Assembly (NCBI RefSeq): GCF_042676185.1 | Contig: NZ_JBHTJT010000051.1 | Span: 248,001 to 312,000, forward strand | Length of the DNA stretch: 64,000 nucleotides | Direction of reading: 5' to 3' | Source: Tropicimonas aquimaris | Lineage (GTDB): Bacteria > Pseudomonadota > Alphaproteobacteria > Rhodobacterales > Rhodobacteraceae | In this document: positions 24,445 through 32,990 of the stretch, in pieces | Position numbering within the stretch: the first letter of the stretch is position 1 | Layout of the letters: every line of letters starts with the position of its first letter | The notes under the pieces: generated by a model | Told to the model about the DNA's origin: nothing | The model's database searches: none | The model's input: the letters and a program-made list of their open reading frames with translations, nothing else | Program-made: the position numbers and the translations under genes

Positions 24445-25733
24445 CCGCCCCCGACGATGCCCCCGTGACCGGCAGCGACGCGCTGCTGGCGCGGCTGAGC
24501 GGGCTGCATTCCACAGAGATCGACCTGTCGCTTGACCGGACGTGGCGCCTGCTCGCCGCGCTCGGCAATCCGCAGGACGCGCTGCCGCCGACGATCCACA
24601 TCGCGGGCACCAACGGCAAGGGCTCGACCCTGGCCATGCTGCGGGCGGGGCTGGAATGCGCGGGCCTGCGCGTGCACGCCTATACCTCGCCGCATCTCGT
24701 GCGGTTCCACGAGCGGATCTACCTCGCGGGCGCGGATATCTCCGAACCGGCGCTCTCGGCGCTGCTGGAGCGGACGCTCGATGCCAATGGCGATGCGCCC
24801 GTGACCTTCTTCGAGGCCACGACCTGCGCCGCCTTCGCCGCCTTTGCCGAGACTCCGGCCGACGCGCTGCTGCTGGAGGTCGGCATGGGTGGGCGGATGG
24901 ACACGACCAACGTGATCGCCGAGCCGCGCCTGACCGTCATCACGCCGGTCGCGATGGACCACCAGGCGTTTCTCGGCGACACCCTCGAGGCGATCGCCGG
25001 CGAGAAGGCCGGGATCCTGAAGCGCGGCGTGCCTTGCGTCGTCGGCCGCCAGGAAGAGGCGGCGCTCGAGGTGATCGAGGCGCGTGCCGCGCGGCTCGGC
25101 GTGCCGCTGCTCGCCCAGGGTCAGCACTGGCACACATGGGAAGAGCGGGGGCGGCTGGTCTATCAGGACGAGACCGGGCTGTTCGACCTGCCGCTGCCCG
25201 CGCTCGCCGGCCCTCACCAGATCGACAATGCCGGTATCGCCATCGCCGCGCTGCGTACGCTCGGCCACGACGAGGCCGCCTGCGAGGCGGCGATGACGGG
25301 CGCGCGCTGGCCGGCCCGGATGCACCGTCTTCGTCGCGGCCCGCTGGTCGAGGCCGCGTCGGACGCGGAAATCTGGCTCGATGGCGGGCACAACGCCCAC
25401 GCCACCCGCGCTGTCGCCGCCACGCTCGACGCCCTTCCGAAACGGCCGACCCGGCTGATCTTTGCCCTGCTCGCCAACCGCGATCCCGAGGCCGTGCTGG
25501 CGCCGCTGGCCGGACGGGCCGACGGCCTGATCGCGGTACCAATCCCGGGCGAGAGCGCCGCCGCCGATCCGCAGGTGCTGGCAGACGCCGCGCGCAGGCT
25601 CGGCATCCCGGCAGAGGTGGCGCCCGATGTGGCCACGGCCCTTGCCGCCATCCGTGCCGAGACCCCGGCGGCGCGCGTCGTGATCTGCGGCTCGCTCTAC
25701 CTCGCCGGCACGGTGCTGCGCGACAACGGCTGA
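24441..25733 (+). CDS. folC: Bifunctional dihydrofolate synthase / folylpolyglutamate synthase
   Basis: A 430-residue Mur-ligase-like enzyme that joins glutamate to dihydropteroate and then lengthens the folate glutamate tail. The ATP-binding P-loop is HIAGTNGKGST at residues 53-63. LEVGMGGRMDTTNVI and VAMDHQAFLGDTLEAIAGEKAGI carry the metal-binding Glu and His residues, and LDGGHNAHATRAV is the C-terminal-domain motif. The GTG start at 24441 overlaps accD's stop (GTGA), the classic accD-folC arrangement. The usual trpB neighbour upstream of accD is replaced here by the CPBP pair. Confidence 0.96.
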   Translation: MTAPDDAPVTGSDALLARLSGLHSTEIDLSLDRTWRLLAALGNPQDALPPTIHIAGTNGKGSTLAMLRAGLECAGLRVHAYTSPHLVRFHERIYLAGADISEPALSALLERTLDANGDAPVTFFEATTCAAFAAFAETPADALLLEVGMGGRMDTTNVIAEPRLTVITPVAMDHQAFLGDTLEAIAGEKAGILKRGVPCVVGRQEEAALEVIEARAARLGVPLLAQGQHWHTWEERGRLVYQDETGLFDLPLPALAGPHQIDNAGIAIAALRTLGHDEAACEAAMTGARWPARMHRLRRGPLVEAASDAEIWLDGGHNAHATRAVAATLDALPKRPTRLIFALLANRDPEAVLAPLAGRADGLIAVPIPGESAAADPQVLADAARRLGIPAEVAPDVATALAAIRAETPAARVVICGSLYLAGTVLRDNG

Positions 25734-25833
25734 GACCTGACTGCAACACATCGCCCGGCAGCCCCCTCGGGGCGTGGGAGACTGTCGCCCCTCGTGCAAG
25801 AGTTCCGGTGAGTTCGGTGAGAGGAAACGGCTG

Positions 25834-27057
25834 ATGTTCAAGTGGTTGCGCAAGGCGAAGCGCCCTGAAAAGAGGGCGTCGATCGATGTCGACCAGATCC
25901 TCGCCGAGTTGGAGGCCCGCACCGGCAGCGCCGACCGGGCGAGCGAATTGCCTGCCTGGGCGCTGATACTGCGGTCGCCGTTCCGTCCCTGGCAGAGCGC
26001 CACTTCCTGGCTCGGTGGTACGCCTTGCGCGCCGCTCGAATTCGTCTGGCCCCTCGGGACGGATGGTGCGCCGCTGCACTTCCTCGCGCAGATCGACCTC
26101 GGGGCGTTGCAGCCCGAGCCGGAAACCGGCAGCCGGCCGCCGGGCCTGCCGGAAAGCGGTGCGCTGCTGGTGTTTGTCGGGCTGCACGACTACGCGGTCC
26201 GGATCATCGACGACAAGCGGATGCGGGTTGCCTCGCGGATCCCGGCGCCTGCCACGCTCGCGCCGATCAACGAGCTTGGCTATTTCGGCGATGCGCAGAC
26301 TTTCAAGCGCTGGCCGGTCGATCCGGTCCCTTTCCTTGATCGCGGCGAGCAGCGCCCCTCGGCCTTTCCCGAGCTCTTTGCCGATCCAGCCGCGTGGATC
26401 GACACTTGGGCTCTTGCGGAACTTGACGCGCGACTGCTGCTTCAGGGGTTGCAGCGTGAGCTTCGCTTCGGGGAGGAGTTCTTCAGCCGAAAGGCACATT
26501 GGCCCGACCCGCCTACGAAGGTGATTCTGCAGAAACAGGCCTTCTACTCCCTGCTGATGGAGGATGCGCCGGCGCTGCTGGCCAAGCTGGAGCCCTGGCA
26601 TGCCCGCGCCGCCGCAGAGCCGCCAGAAGGCTCAGTGGACGCGGCTGCTCTGGGCGCTCTGTTGGTAGAGCGCCGGGCACTGATGTACGGGATGCCGAAC
26701 TATCCCGTGAAGCCGCTTATGCTCGGCAGCCCGGACGCGCTCTGGGGCGCTTTGCGCACGCAATATCGCGATGCCTTCGCCGCCACCGACTTCCAGGCCA
26801 TTCCGGAAGGGGTGCGCGGCTTCGTCGAGGCGCGGATCACCGACTGGCGCGGCCACCGGCTGTTCGGACTGGAGCCGGAATTCCCGAACAATTCAGAGGA
26901 TCTGCGCGGCCAGGACGTGTTCATCAGCATTCATGCCGATGCATTGCTCAACACGGAATCCGAGCACGATTACGGAATGTCGGTCTGGTGCGCATGTGAT
27001 GGGCTGGCCGAGGGTCGCCACTACGACGGGCAATTCATCCGGCACTGCGCTGTATGA
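25834..27057 (+). CDS. DUF1963 (YwqG-like) family protein
   Basis: A 407-residue cytosolic protein whose central and C-terminal parts fit the DUF1963/YwqG pattern. PLHFLAQIDLGAL at about residue 82 and GALLVFVGLHDYAV at about 110 are the family's usual strand segments, and EFPNNSEDLRGQDVFISIHAD is the late conserved block. The N-terminus is short and basic (FKWLRKAKRPEKRASIDV). The biochemical role of the family is unknown; structures show a beta sandwich. The ATG at 25834 is supported by GAGAGGAAA about 9 bases upstream. The last 23 bases overlap the convergent zapE gene. Confidence 0.8.
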   Translation: MFKWLRKAKRPEKRASIDVDQILAELEARTGSADRASELPAWALILRSPFRPWQSATSWLGGTPCAPLEFVWPLGTDGAPLHFLAQIDLGALQPEPETGSRPPGLPESGALLVFVGLHDYAVRIIDDKRMRVASRIPAPATLAPINELGYFGDAQTFKRWPVDPVPFLDRGEQRPSAFPELFADPAAWIDTWALAELDARLLLQGLQRELRFGEEFFSRKAHWPDPPTKVILQKQAFYSLLMEDAPALLAKLEPWHARAAAEPPEGSVDAAALGALLVERRALMYGMPNYPVKPLMLGSPDALWGALRTQYRDAFAATDFQAIPEGVRGFVEARITDWRGHRLFGLEPEFPNNSEDLRGQDVFISIHADALLNTESEHDYGMSVWCACDGLAEGRHYDGQFIRHCAV

Positions 27058-28153
27058 TCTTCTCAGGCGCAGCCCAGTCCGCCGACTGCATCTCCCGCAG
27101 CCGGCTCGCCGTGCGCTCGAACTCGAACGAGCCCTCGCCTTCGAGGTAGAGCAGCTCCGGCTGGGCCGCGGCGGAGCAGATCAGCCGCACCTTCGCTTCG
27201 TAGAGCGCATCTATCAGAGTCACGAAGCGGCGCGCCTCGTTGAAGTTGGACCGCCCGAGGCAGGGAATGTCGGTGAGCACCAGCACCTTGGCGACCTCGG
27301 CGATGGCGAGGTAGTCGGCCGGGCCCAGCGGGTGGCCGCAGAGGTCGAAGAAGCCGGCCCGCGCAACGCCGTTGCGGAACGCCGGGATCTCCACCGGGCG
27401 GGCCTTGACCGTTAGCACCAGCGGCGGCGCGTCGCCGCCCGAGAGGTCGTCCCAGATCTGCTGGATCGCCGACCGCGCGGCATGATCGTTCGGCGTGAAA
27501 TAGACCGGCGAGCCGGCGAGCCGGTCCTGACGGTAATCCTTGTCCGACGCCAGCTCGCGCACCACCATCCGTTCCTTGATCATCTCGATGAACGGCAGGA
27601 AGAGCTGGCGGTTCAGCCCGTCCTTGTAGAGATCGTCCGGCACCCGGTTCGACGTGGTCACTACCACCACCCCGGCCGCGAACAGCCGCTCGAACAGCCG
27701 GCCGACGATCATCGCGTCGGTGATGTCGGTGATCTGCATCTCGTCGAAGCAGAGCAGGTCGACATGGGCGATCACCTCGTCCGCCACCGGAAGGATCGCG
27801 TCCTGCACCCCGCGCTTGCGGGCCTCGTGCAGGCCGGCGTGCACCTCCTGCATGAAAGCATGAAAATGCACCCGCCGCTTGCGCTCGCTGCGCACCGCTT
27901 CGAAGAACATGTCCATCAGCATGGATTTGCCCCGGCCGACGCCGCCCCAGAGATAGAGGCCGCGCACCGGTTCCGGCGCCGCAGGCTTGGAGAACAGCCC
28001 GCGCAACCCGCTCCGCGCGGGGGCGGCGGGCCGGTGCGCAAGCTCGTGGCGCACCCGCTCGAGCTCCGGCAGGGCGGCGGCCTGTGCCGGGTCCGGGTTC
28101 AGCAGCCCGTCGGCGGCGCGCTCGTTGTAGATGTCGATCAGCGTGCGGGTCAT
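27035..28153 (-). CDS. zapE: Cell division protein ZapE (AFG1-like ATPase)
   Basis: A 372-residue P-loop ATPase of the AFG1/ZapE family. E. coli ZapE associates with the Z-ring and modulates FtsZ polymers; mitochondrial AFG1 works with protein quality control. Walker A is GGVGRGKSMLMD at residues 70-81 and Walker B is LLCFDEMQITD at about 135. VVTTSNRVPDDLYKDGLNR holds the sensor region and FPFIEMIK-like LFLPFIEMIKERM follows. The ATG at 28153 (MTRTLIDIYN) fits the family's usual start; an ATG at 28174 would add seven residues, and neither has a clear ribosome site. It is convergent with the DUF1963 gene and divergent from the MFS gene. Confidence 0.93.
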   Translation of the reverse strand: MTRTLIDIYNERAADGLLNPDPAQAAALPELERVRHELAHRPAAPARSGLRGLFSKPAAPEPVRGLYLWGGVGRGKSMLMDMFFEAVRSERKRRVHFHAFMQEVHAGLHEARKRGVQDAILPVADEVIAHVDLLCFDEMQITDITDAMIVGRLFERLFAAGVVVVTTSNRVPDDLYKDGLNRQLFLPFIEMIKERMVVRELASDKDYRQDRLAGSPVYFTPNDHAARSAIQQIWDDLSGGDAPPLVLTVKARPVEIPAFRNGVARAGFFDLCGHPLGPADYLAIAEVAKVLVLTDIPCLGRSNFNEARRFVTLIDALYEAKVRLICSAAAQPELLYLEGEGSFEFERTASRLREMQSADWAAPEKIIQRSAG

Positions 28154-28224
28154 TTCTGGGTGTTTAGGCGGCATGGGCCGGTTTGAAAAGCGCGCAGCGG
28201 CAGCCCTCGCCAGACTTCACGGAT

Positions 28225-28243
28225 GTTGATGAATTGCATCACC
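28225..28243. promoter_or_regulatory. Inverted repeat upstream of the MFS transporter gene, possible operator
   Basis: TGATG at 28227-28231 and CATCA at 28237-28241 form an inverted repeat with AATTG between. Including two flanking bases each side, the arms match at six of seven positions. It sits between the divergent zapE and MFS starts, a suitable place for a regulator of the transporter. No regulator gene is adjacent. Confidence 0.3.
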
Positions 28244-28287
28244 TTTCTGCGATTGACCGTGTCGGGCCGGCTCTGCACCTTGCCGCA

Positions 28288-29532
28288 ATGGAAACGCGCG
28301 CTCCCCTTCTTACGCCCGTGCTCGTCGCGGGCTGCCTCATCGTTCTGGTCAGTTTCGCGATCCGGGCGTCCTTCGGGGTGTTCCAGATCCCGATTGCCGA
28401 GGATTTCGGCTGGCTGCGTGCGGAGTTCTCGCTGGCGATCGCGATCCAGAACCTCGCATGGGGCATCGGCCAGCCGGTCTTCAGCGCCATCGCCGAACGG
28501 TTCGGCGACCGCCGCGCGATCATCGCCGGGGCGCTGGTCTATGCGCTCGGGCTGGTGCTCTCGGCTCTCGCCACGACGCCGCTGCAGCACCAGATGCTCG
28601 AGGTTCTCGTGGGCTTCGGCATCGCCGGCACCGGCTTTGGCGTGATCCTCGCCGTCGTGGGCCGCGCCGCCAGCGACGAGAACAGGTCCATGGCGCTGGC
28701 CATCGCCACCGCCGCCGGCTCCGCCGGACAGGTTTTCGGCGCGCCGGTGGCCCAGTGGCTGCTCTCCGTCATGCCCTGGCAGAGCGTCTTCCTCGTGTTC
28801 GCCGCCGCGGTGCTGGCGAGCCTTCTGGTGCTGCCGATGATGCGGAGCCCCGCGCCCGCGACCCGCGCCGAACTCGAGGAGAGCATGGGCGAGGTCCTGC
28901 TCCGCGCCTTCCGCGATCCGTCCTTCGCGATGATCGCCGTCGGGTTTTTCAGCTGCGGCTACCAGCTCGGCTTCATCACCGCGCATTTCCCGGCCTTCAT
29001 CACCGAGATCTGCGGCCCGATCCAGACCGGCGGCGTGCTCGACAGCCTCGGGGTGAGCACCACCAGCGCGCTCGGGGCCATCGCCATCAGCCTCATCGGG
29101 CTCGCCAATATCGGCGGCACGCTTTACGCCGGCTGGCTCGGCAAGCGACACTTCCGGAAATACCTGCTCGCCGGTGTCTACACCGCCCGGACGCTGGTTG
29201 CCGCGGCTCTCATCCTGATGCCGATGACGCCCGGAACCGTGGTGATCTTTTCCATCGCCATGGGGGCGCTGTGGCTGGCGACCGTGCCGCTGACCAGCGG
29301 CCTCGTCGCGCATATCTACGGGTTGCGCTACATGGGCACGCTCTACGGCTTCGTGTTCCTGTCGCACCAGATCGGCTCGTTCCTCGGCGTCTGGCTGGGT
29401 GGCTGGATGTACGACCTGACCGGCAGCTACACGGGTGTCTGGTGGATCGGCATCGGCGTCGGCGCCTTCTCCGCGGTGATCCACCTGCCGGTGCGGGAAG
29501 AGCCCCTCCGGGTCCGGATGCAGCCCGCCTGA
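28288..29532 (+). CDS. MFS transporter, oxalate/formate antiporter-like
   Basis: A 414-residue major facilitator with about twelve membrane helices. The motif between helices 2 and 3 is SAIAERFGDRRAIIAG, the usual G-x3-D-R-x-G variant. The opening FAIRASFGVFQIPIAEDFGW and the late YGLRYMGTLYGFVFLSHQIGSFLG and MYDLTGSYTGVWW are typical of the monocarboxylate/OFA-like group. The substrate is probably a small organic acid, but this cannot be fixed. The ATG at 28288 gives a normal N-terminus; an earlier ATG at 28183 would add 35 hydrophilic residues and cover the inverted repeat. Confidence 0.87.
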   Translation: METRAPLLTPVLVAGCLIVLVSFAIRASFGVFQIPIAEDFGWLRAEFSLAIAIQNLAWGIGQPVFSAIAERFGDRRAIIAGALVYALGLVLSALATTPLQHQMLEVLVGFGIAGTGFGVILAVVGRAASDENRSMALAIATAAGSAGQVFGAPVAQWLLSVMPWQSVFLVFAAAVLASLLVLPMMRSPAPATRAELEESMGEVLLRAFRDPSFAMIAVGFFSCGYQLGFITAHFPAFITEICGPIQTGGVLDSLGVSTTSALGAIAISLIGLANIGGTLYAGWLGKRHFRKYLLAGVYTARTLVAAALILMPMTPGTVVIFSIAMGALWLATVPLTSGLVAHIYGLRYMGTLYGFVFLSHQIGSFLGVWLGGWMYDLTGSYTGVWWIGIGVGAFSAVIHLPVREEPLRVRMQPA

Positions 29533-29601
29533 CCCTGCCGCAGGCAGACGCGCCGAAGGCGCGCCACGCCCCGAACGGCCGGAGGCGCGTCAGCGCCGGA
29601 G

Positions 29602-29624
29602 CCGGAGGGGGAGCCCCCTTCCGG
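29602..29624. terminator. Stem-loop between convergent MFS and HAD genes
   Basis: CCGGAGGGGG (29602-29611) pairs with CCCCCTTCCGG (29614-29624) with one bulge. A second stem (GCGCC-GAA-GGCGC) lies near 29548-29562. Both are in the 122-base gap between two convergent stop codons, suiting two-way termination. Confidence 0.55.
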
Positions 29625-29654
29625 TTCCGGATGTAGTTCTAACGGGCGTCCGGC

Positions 29655-30275
29655 CTATGCCGCCTCCTCGACGCTCAGCAGGCCTTCGGCCACCAGCCGG
29701 GCGGCCCAGCCTTGCGGTCCCTCGAACAGGTGGGTCTGCCAGCCCCGGGCCTCGGCCGCCGCGATATTGTCCGCCCGGTCGTCGGTGAAGAGGATGCCGT
29801 CCGGCGCGCAGCCGCAAGACGCCTCGACCATCTCGTAGATCTTCGCGTCCGGCTTGATCACACCCATGTGGCCCGAGATGTGCAGCGCGTCGAACTCGTT
29901 AAGGAAGTCGTAGGCGCCGGAGGCGACCTCGAAGGTGCCGATGCCGAAGTTGGTCAGCGCATGGACCGGCACGCCCCGCCCCCTCAGCGCCCGCAGGAGC
30001 CTTACCGAATGGTCGATCGGCGGCTGGGCGAGGTCGATCCAGCGGTCGTGCCACATGCGGATCTCGTCGCGCCACTGCGGATAGGTCTCCGCCGTGGCAT
30101 AGATCACCTCGCGAAAATCACCGCCCCGGTCGACCTCGTCGTTCATGCCGTGCAGGTCGACCTCGGCGAACATCGCCTCGCGACGGTCGCGGCCGATCAC
30201 GGCGTCATAATAGCGTTCGGGTTGCCATTCGATCAGCACGTTGCCGATGTCGAAGATCACGAGGTCCACGGGCAT
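29655..30275 (-). CDS. HAD superfamily phosphatase, subfamily IA
   Basis: A 206-residue HAD hydrolase. Motif I is FDIGNVLIEW (residues 7-16), the D-x-G-N-V variant in which the second Asp is replaced, as in YihX-like sugar phosphatases. Motif II lies in ALTNFGIG, motif III Lys in MGVIKPDAKIYEM and motif IV in ILFTDDRADNIAAA. A helical cap follows motif I. It probably dephosphorylates a small phosphorylated metabolite. It is the third gene of a minus-strand cluster fghA, DUF188, HAD, with a 29-base gap to the DUF188 gene; this does not by itself link it to formaldehyde metabolism. Confidence 0.9.
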   Translation of the reverse strand: MPVDLVIFDIGNVLIEWQPERYYDAVIGRDRREAMFAEVDLHGMNDEVDRGGDFREVIYATAETYPQWRDEIRMWHDRWIDLAQPPIDHSVRLLRALRGRGVPVHALTNFGIGTFEVASGAYDFLNEFDALHISGHMGVIKPDAKIYEMVEASCGCAPDGILFTDDRADNIAAAEARGWQTHLFEGPQGWAARLVAEGLLSVEEAA

Positions 30276-30304
30276 GGGGGAGCTTCTCCAAATCAGGGTC
30301 GCGC

Positions 30305-30763
30305 CTACCCTCGCCGTTTGGCCTCCCGTGTCAACGCCCGGTCCAGCGCCTGGGTGAAGCGGGATCGGTCTGCCTTGGAAAACGGCCGTCCGCCGCCGGG
30401 GCGCAGCGGATCCGCGCTGCGCAGGTCGGTCATCAGGTTGCGGGTGGCGAGCACGTTGCCGATGTTGCGGTCGGTCAGCTCCTCGCCGTCGGGTTTGAGC
30501 ACTAGCGCGCCGGCGGCCACGCAATCGGAGGCGAGCGGGATGTCGGCGGTGATCACCACGTCGCCGGGCCCGGCGTTGGCCGCGATCCAGCGGTCGGCCA
30601 CGTCCAGACCCTCGTCGACATAGATCACCCGCACCAGCGGGTTGTCCGGCGCGCGGATGCCGCCGTTGCACACCAGCACCATGGGCACCTGGTAGCGGGT
30701 CGCCACCCGCTCGGCTTCCACCTTCACCGGGCAGGCGTCGGCGTCGACATAGACCGTGGTCAC
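30305..30763 (-). CDS. YaiI/YqxD family (DUF188) protein
   Basis: A 152-residue DUF188 protein with a PIN-like fold suggested by its acidic residues. VYVDADACPVK at residues 4-14 is the hallmark, then VCNGGIRAP, DEGLDVADRWI and GDVVITADIPLA carry the other conserved acidic positions. ATRNLMTDLR and GGGRPFSKADRSRFTQALDR close the domain. A nuclease role has been suggested for PIN-like folds but is not proved for this family. Its GTG start overlaps the fghA stop by 4 bases, so the two are co-translated. Confidence 0.93.
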   Translation of the reverse strand: MTTVYVDADACPVKVEAERVATRYQVPMVLVCNGGIRAPDNPLVRVIYVDEGLDVADRWIAANAGPGDVVITADIPLASDCVAAGALVLKPDGEELTDRNIGNVLATRNLMTDLRSADPLRPGGGRPFSKADRSRFTQALDRALTREAKRRG

Positions 30764-31593
30764 GCCAGCCCCAGGGCGTCGGCGTGGAAGGCGACGTGGT
30801 CGCCCATGAAGGTCGAGACGAAGAAATAGGAGTGGTCGTAGCCCTTCTGCATCCGGAACTGGCCTGGCTGACGGCGGGCGGCCATCGCCTCGGCCAGCGC
30901 TTCCGGCTTCAGCAGGTCGAGGAACTGGTCCTCGTTGCCCTGGTCCACCAGAACCGGCCCGCCGAACCCGCTCTCTCGCATCAGCAGCGTCGCATCATGG
31001 GCGGCCCAGGCGCTCTCGTCGTCCCCGAGATAGGCGCCGAGCTGCTTGCGGCCCCAGTCGGACTGCGTGGGGTGGGCGATGGGCGCGAAGGCCGAGACCG
31101 AGGCGAAACGGCCCGGCAGGTTCATCGCGAGGGTGAGCGCGCCATGCCCGCCCATGGAATGCCCGGTGATCGCCTGGCGGTCGGGGTCGATCATGAAGGC
31201 GTTGTCGAGCAGGCGCGGCAGTTCCTCGGCCACATAATCCCACATGCGGAAATGCGGGGCCCAGGGGGCTTGCGTCGCATTGACGTAGAAGCCCGCGCCC
31301 TGGCCGAGGTCGTAGTCCTTGTCGTCGGCCACGTCCTCGCCGCGCGGCGAGGTGTCGGGAAAGACCAGCGCGATCCCTGCCCGGGCGGCATGCTGCTGGG
31401 CCGCCGCCTTCACCATCGCGTTCTCGTGGGTACAGGTCAGCCCCGACAGGTACCACAGCATCGGCACAGGGGCGGTCGCAGCCTGCGGCGGCAGGTAGAG
31501 CCCGAAGGTCATCGGGCAGCCGCAACTGTCGGAATGATGCCGGTAGACGCCCTGAATGCCGCCGAAGCTCCTGTTCTCGGAAATCGTGTCCAT
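30760..31593 (-). CDS. fghA: S-formylglutathione hydrolase
   Basis: A 277-residue serine esterase of the esterase D family that hydrolyses S-formylglutathione to formate and glutathione, the second step of glutathione-dependent formaldehyde removal. The nucleophile is in GHSMGGHGALT at about residue 147. The oxyanion/early motif is YLSGLTCTHENAM at about 48, the Asp is near DQGNEDQFL and the His is in GYDHSYFF at about 256. Start ATG at 31593 is preceded by AAGGAGG. The partner formaldehyde dehydrogenase is at 37.3-38.4 kb on the same strand but six genes away. Confidence 0.96.
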   Translation of the reverse strand: MDTISENRSFGGIQGVYRHHSDSCGCPMTFGLYLPPQAATAPVPMLWYLSGLTCTHENAMVKAAAQQHAARAGIALVFPDTSPRGEDVADDKDYDLGQGAGFYVNATQAPWAPHFRMWDYVAEELPRLLDNAFMIDPDRQAITGHSMGGHGALTLAMNLPGRFASVSAFAPIAHPTQSDWGRKQLGAYLGDDESAWAAHDATLLMRESGFGGPVLVDQGNEDQFLDLLKPEALAEAMAARRQPGQFRMQKGYDHSYFFVSTFMGDHVAFHADALGLA

Positions 31594-31661
31594 CGCCGCC
31601 TCCTTGGGTTTCCCGTCAGCCCTACCGCGCACCAGATGGCCGGACAAGGGCCGCTGCGGGC

Positions 31662-32588
31662 CTATTGGCCGACCCAGGCGATGATGGTCGAAACCGTCAG
31701 CACCGAAGCGGCGGTCGAGACGAGGATTGCCGTCGAAGCCCGGTGCGGCGCCACTCCGTAGTGCCGCGCGAGGATATAGACATTGCCCGCCACCGGCAGC
31801 GAGGCCGCGGCGATCATCACGCTGGCGGAGTAGGGCTCGACCGGGAACAGCCAGAGCGCAGCCACCGCCACCGCGGCGGGGTGCAGCACCAGCTTGCAGA
31901 CCGACAACCATACCGCCACCGAGAGCCGCTCGGCGGATTTCGAGGCGAGCGAGGCACCGATGGCGAAGAGCGCACCGGGTGTGGCGGCGGCGCCGAGCAG
32001 GGTCAGGAACTCGTTCATCGGGGCGGGGATCGGGATCTGGAGTGCCGCCCAGGTGAACCCCGCGGCGATCGAGACGATCATCGGGTTGCGCAGCAGCCCG
32101 CGCGCCACCGACATCAGCACGCCCAACGCGACCCGGCCGTCGCGGCTGGCGGTGATGATAATGACGATGAGACTGCTGAACACCAGCAGGTCCACTGCCA
32201 GCACCAGCATCACCGGGCCGATCGCCGCCTCGCCCAGCAACAGCACCAGCATCGGCACGCCAAGGAAGCCGACATTGCCGATCACCGCGCATTGCGCCTC
32301 GACGGCCGCCTCGTCCATCGGCCGCTTCCGGATCAGGGCGACGCCGGTGGCGAGGATGTAGACCACCAAGGTTCCGGCGAGGTAGGCCGTGACGAAGGTC
32401 CAGTCGAGCACCTCGCCCAGCGACAAGTTCGCGGAGAATCGGAACAGCATCGCGGACAGCGCGAAGTAGAAGACGAACTTGGTCAGCCAGGCTGTCGCTT
32501 CATCGGGAAAGAACCGGATCCGCCCGGCACCGTAGCCGAGAGCAATCAGACCGAAGAAGGGCAGGGTTTTCAGAAAGATCGGCAGCAT
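31662..32588 (-). CDS. AEC family transporter (auxin efflux carrier fold)
   Basis: A 308-residue membrane protein with about ten hydrophobic helices and the AEC pattern. The N-terminal half has FFGLIALGYGAGRIRFFP and CAVIGNVGFLGVPMLVLLLGE, where the crossed helix region with Asn-x-Gly-Phe-x-Gly is typical. The C-terminal half has LTLLGAAATPGALFAIGASLA and ASLPVAGNVYILARHYGV. Bacterial members export or take up malonate, malate or other anions (MdcF-like). It is 68 bases upstream of fghA on the same strand and may share its transcript, but a functional link to formaldehyde oxidation is not established. Confidence 0.9.
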   Translation of the reverse strand: MLPIFLKTLPFFGLIALGYGAGRIRFFPDEATAWLTKFVFYFALSAMLFRFSANLSLGEVLDWTFVTAYLAGTLVVYILATGVALIRKRPMDEAAVEAQCAVIGNVGFLGVPMLVLLLGEAAIGPVMLVLAVDLLVFSSLIVIIITASRDGRVALGVLMSVARGLLRNPMIVSIAAGFTWAALQIPIPAPMNEFLTLLGAAATPGALFAIGASLASKSAERLSVAVWLSVCKLVLHPAAVAVAALWLFPVEPYSASVMIAAASLPVAGNVYILARHYGVAPHRASTAILVSTAASVLTVSTIIAWVGQ

Positions 32589-32664
32589 GATCAGCCCCTA
32601 GCACGCGCCCGTGCCGCCGTCACCGTCGGGTTTGCGGCATCGCATTCGAAGTGCTCTGAAAGTA

Positions 32665-32697
32665 CCGCAAGCTTCCGTAAGGTAAGTGTGCTATGAT
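32665..32697 (+). promoter_or_regulatory. Candidate promoter with phased direct repeats before the small exported peptide gene
   Basis: A good -10 box TATGAT lies at 32692-32697, 38 bases before the small gene's ATG. There is no clear -35 box. Instead two direct repeats CCGCAAG (32665-32671) and CCGTAAG (32675-32681), spaced by exactly 10 bases, sit where an activator would bind. Confidence 0.35.
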
Positions 32698-32734
32698 TCC
32701 CGCGTTCCAAAGTCTTTTTTAAAGGAGTTTTCAC

Positions 32735-32911
32735 ATGTTCAGGTTTGTCTTCGTGTTGACGGTTGCGGCCTCGCTCTGGTCCTCGCCCTCTGCCGCCTAT
32801 TTCGCTTTCGAGATGCCGCATCTGAGCTTCCCGTCCGAAGAGCAGGGCAGCGCGGCGCCGGTCACCCGCGGTGCGGGATCTGTCGTGACCCAGGCGACCC
32901 CCGGGCAATAG
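32735..32911 (+). CDS. Small exported protein of unknown function (58 residues)
   Basis: A short frame with strong translation signals. AAAGGAG at 32721-32727 is 7 bases before the ATG, and a -10-like box lies further upstream. The peptide begins MFRFVFVLTVAASLWSSPSA, a good signal peptide with cleavage expected after the AYF or SAA region. The mature part is only about 35 residues, acidic then Thr/Ala/Gly-rich (FEMPHLSFPSEEQGS), ending GAGSVVTQATPGQ. No family is recognised. It lies between the AEC gene (divergent) and a tetR gene (same strand, 79 bases on), with a TetR-type operator in between, so it could be part of that regulatory unit. Confidence 0.6.
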   Translation: MFRFVFVLTVAASLWSSPSAAYFAFEMPHLSFPSEEQGSAAPVTRGAGSVVTQATPGQ

Positions 32912-32948
32912 CGACACCGCAGGCAGTGGGCCCCACTTGCGGAAACTG

Positions 32949-32960
32949 AACCGAACGGTT
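32949..32960. promoter_or_regulatory. Candidate operator for the adjacent TetR regulator
   Basis: AACCG at 32949-32953 and CGGTT at 32956-32960 form a perfect inverted repeat around AA. It sits 30 bases before the start codon of the TetR gene. AACCGNNCGGTT-like palindromes next to tetR-family genes are frequent autoregulatory sites. Confidence 0.5.
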
Positions 32961-32990
32961 TAAACTCTGCTCGCACGAGGAGGGCCGCGT

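Noticed and set aside
28183..28287. Upstream ATG that would extend the MFS transporter by 35 residues
   Set aside because: The extension is hydrophilic, unlike MFS N-termini, and would cover the inverted repeat; the ATG at 28288 fits the family.
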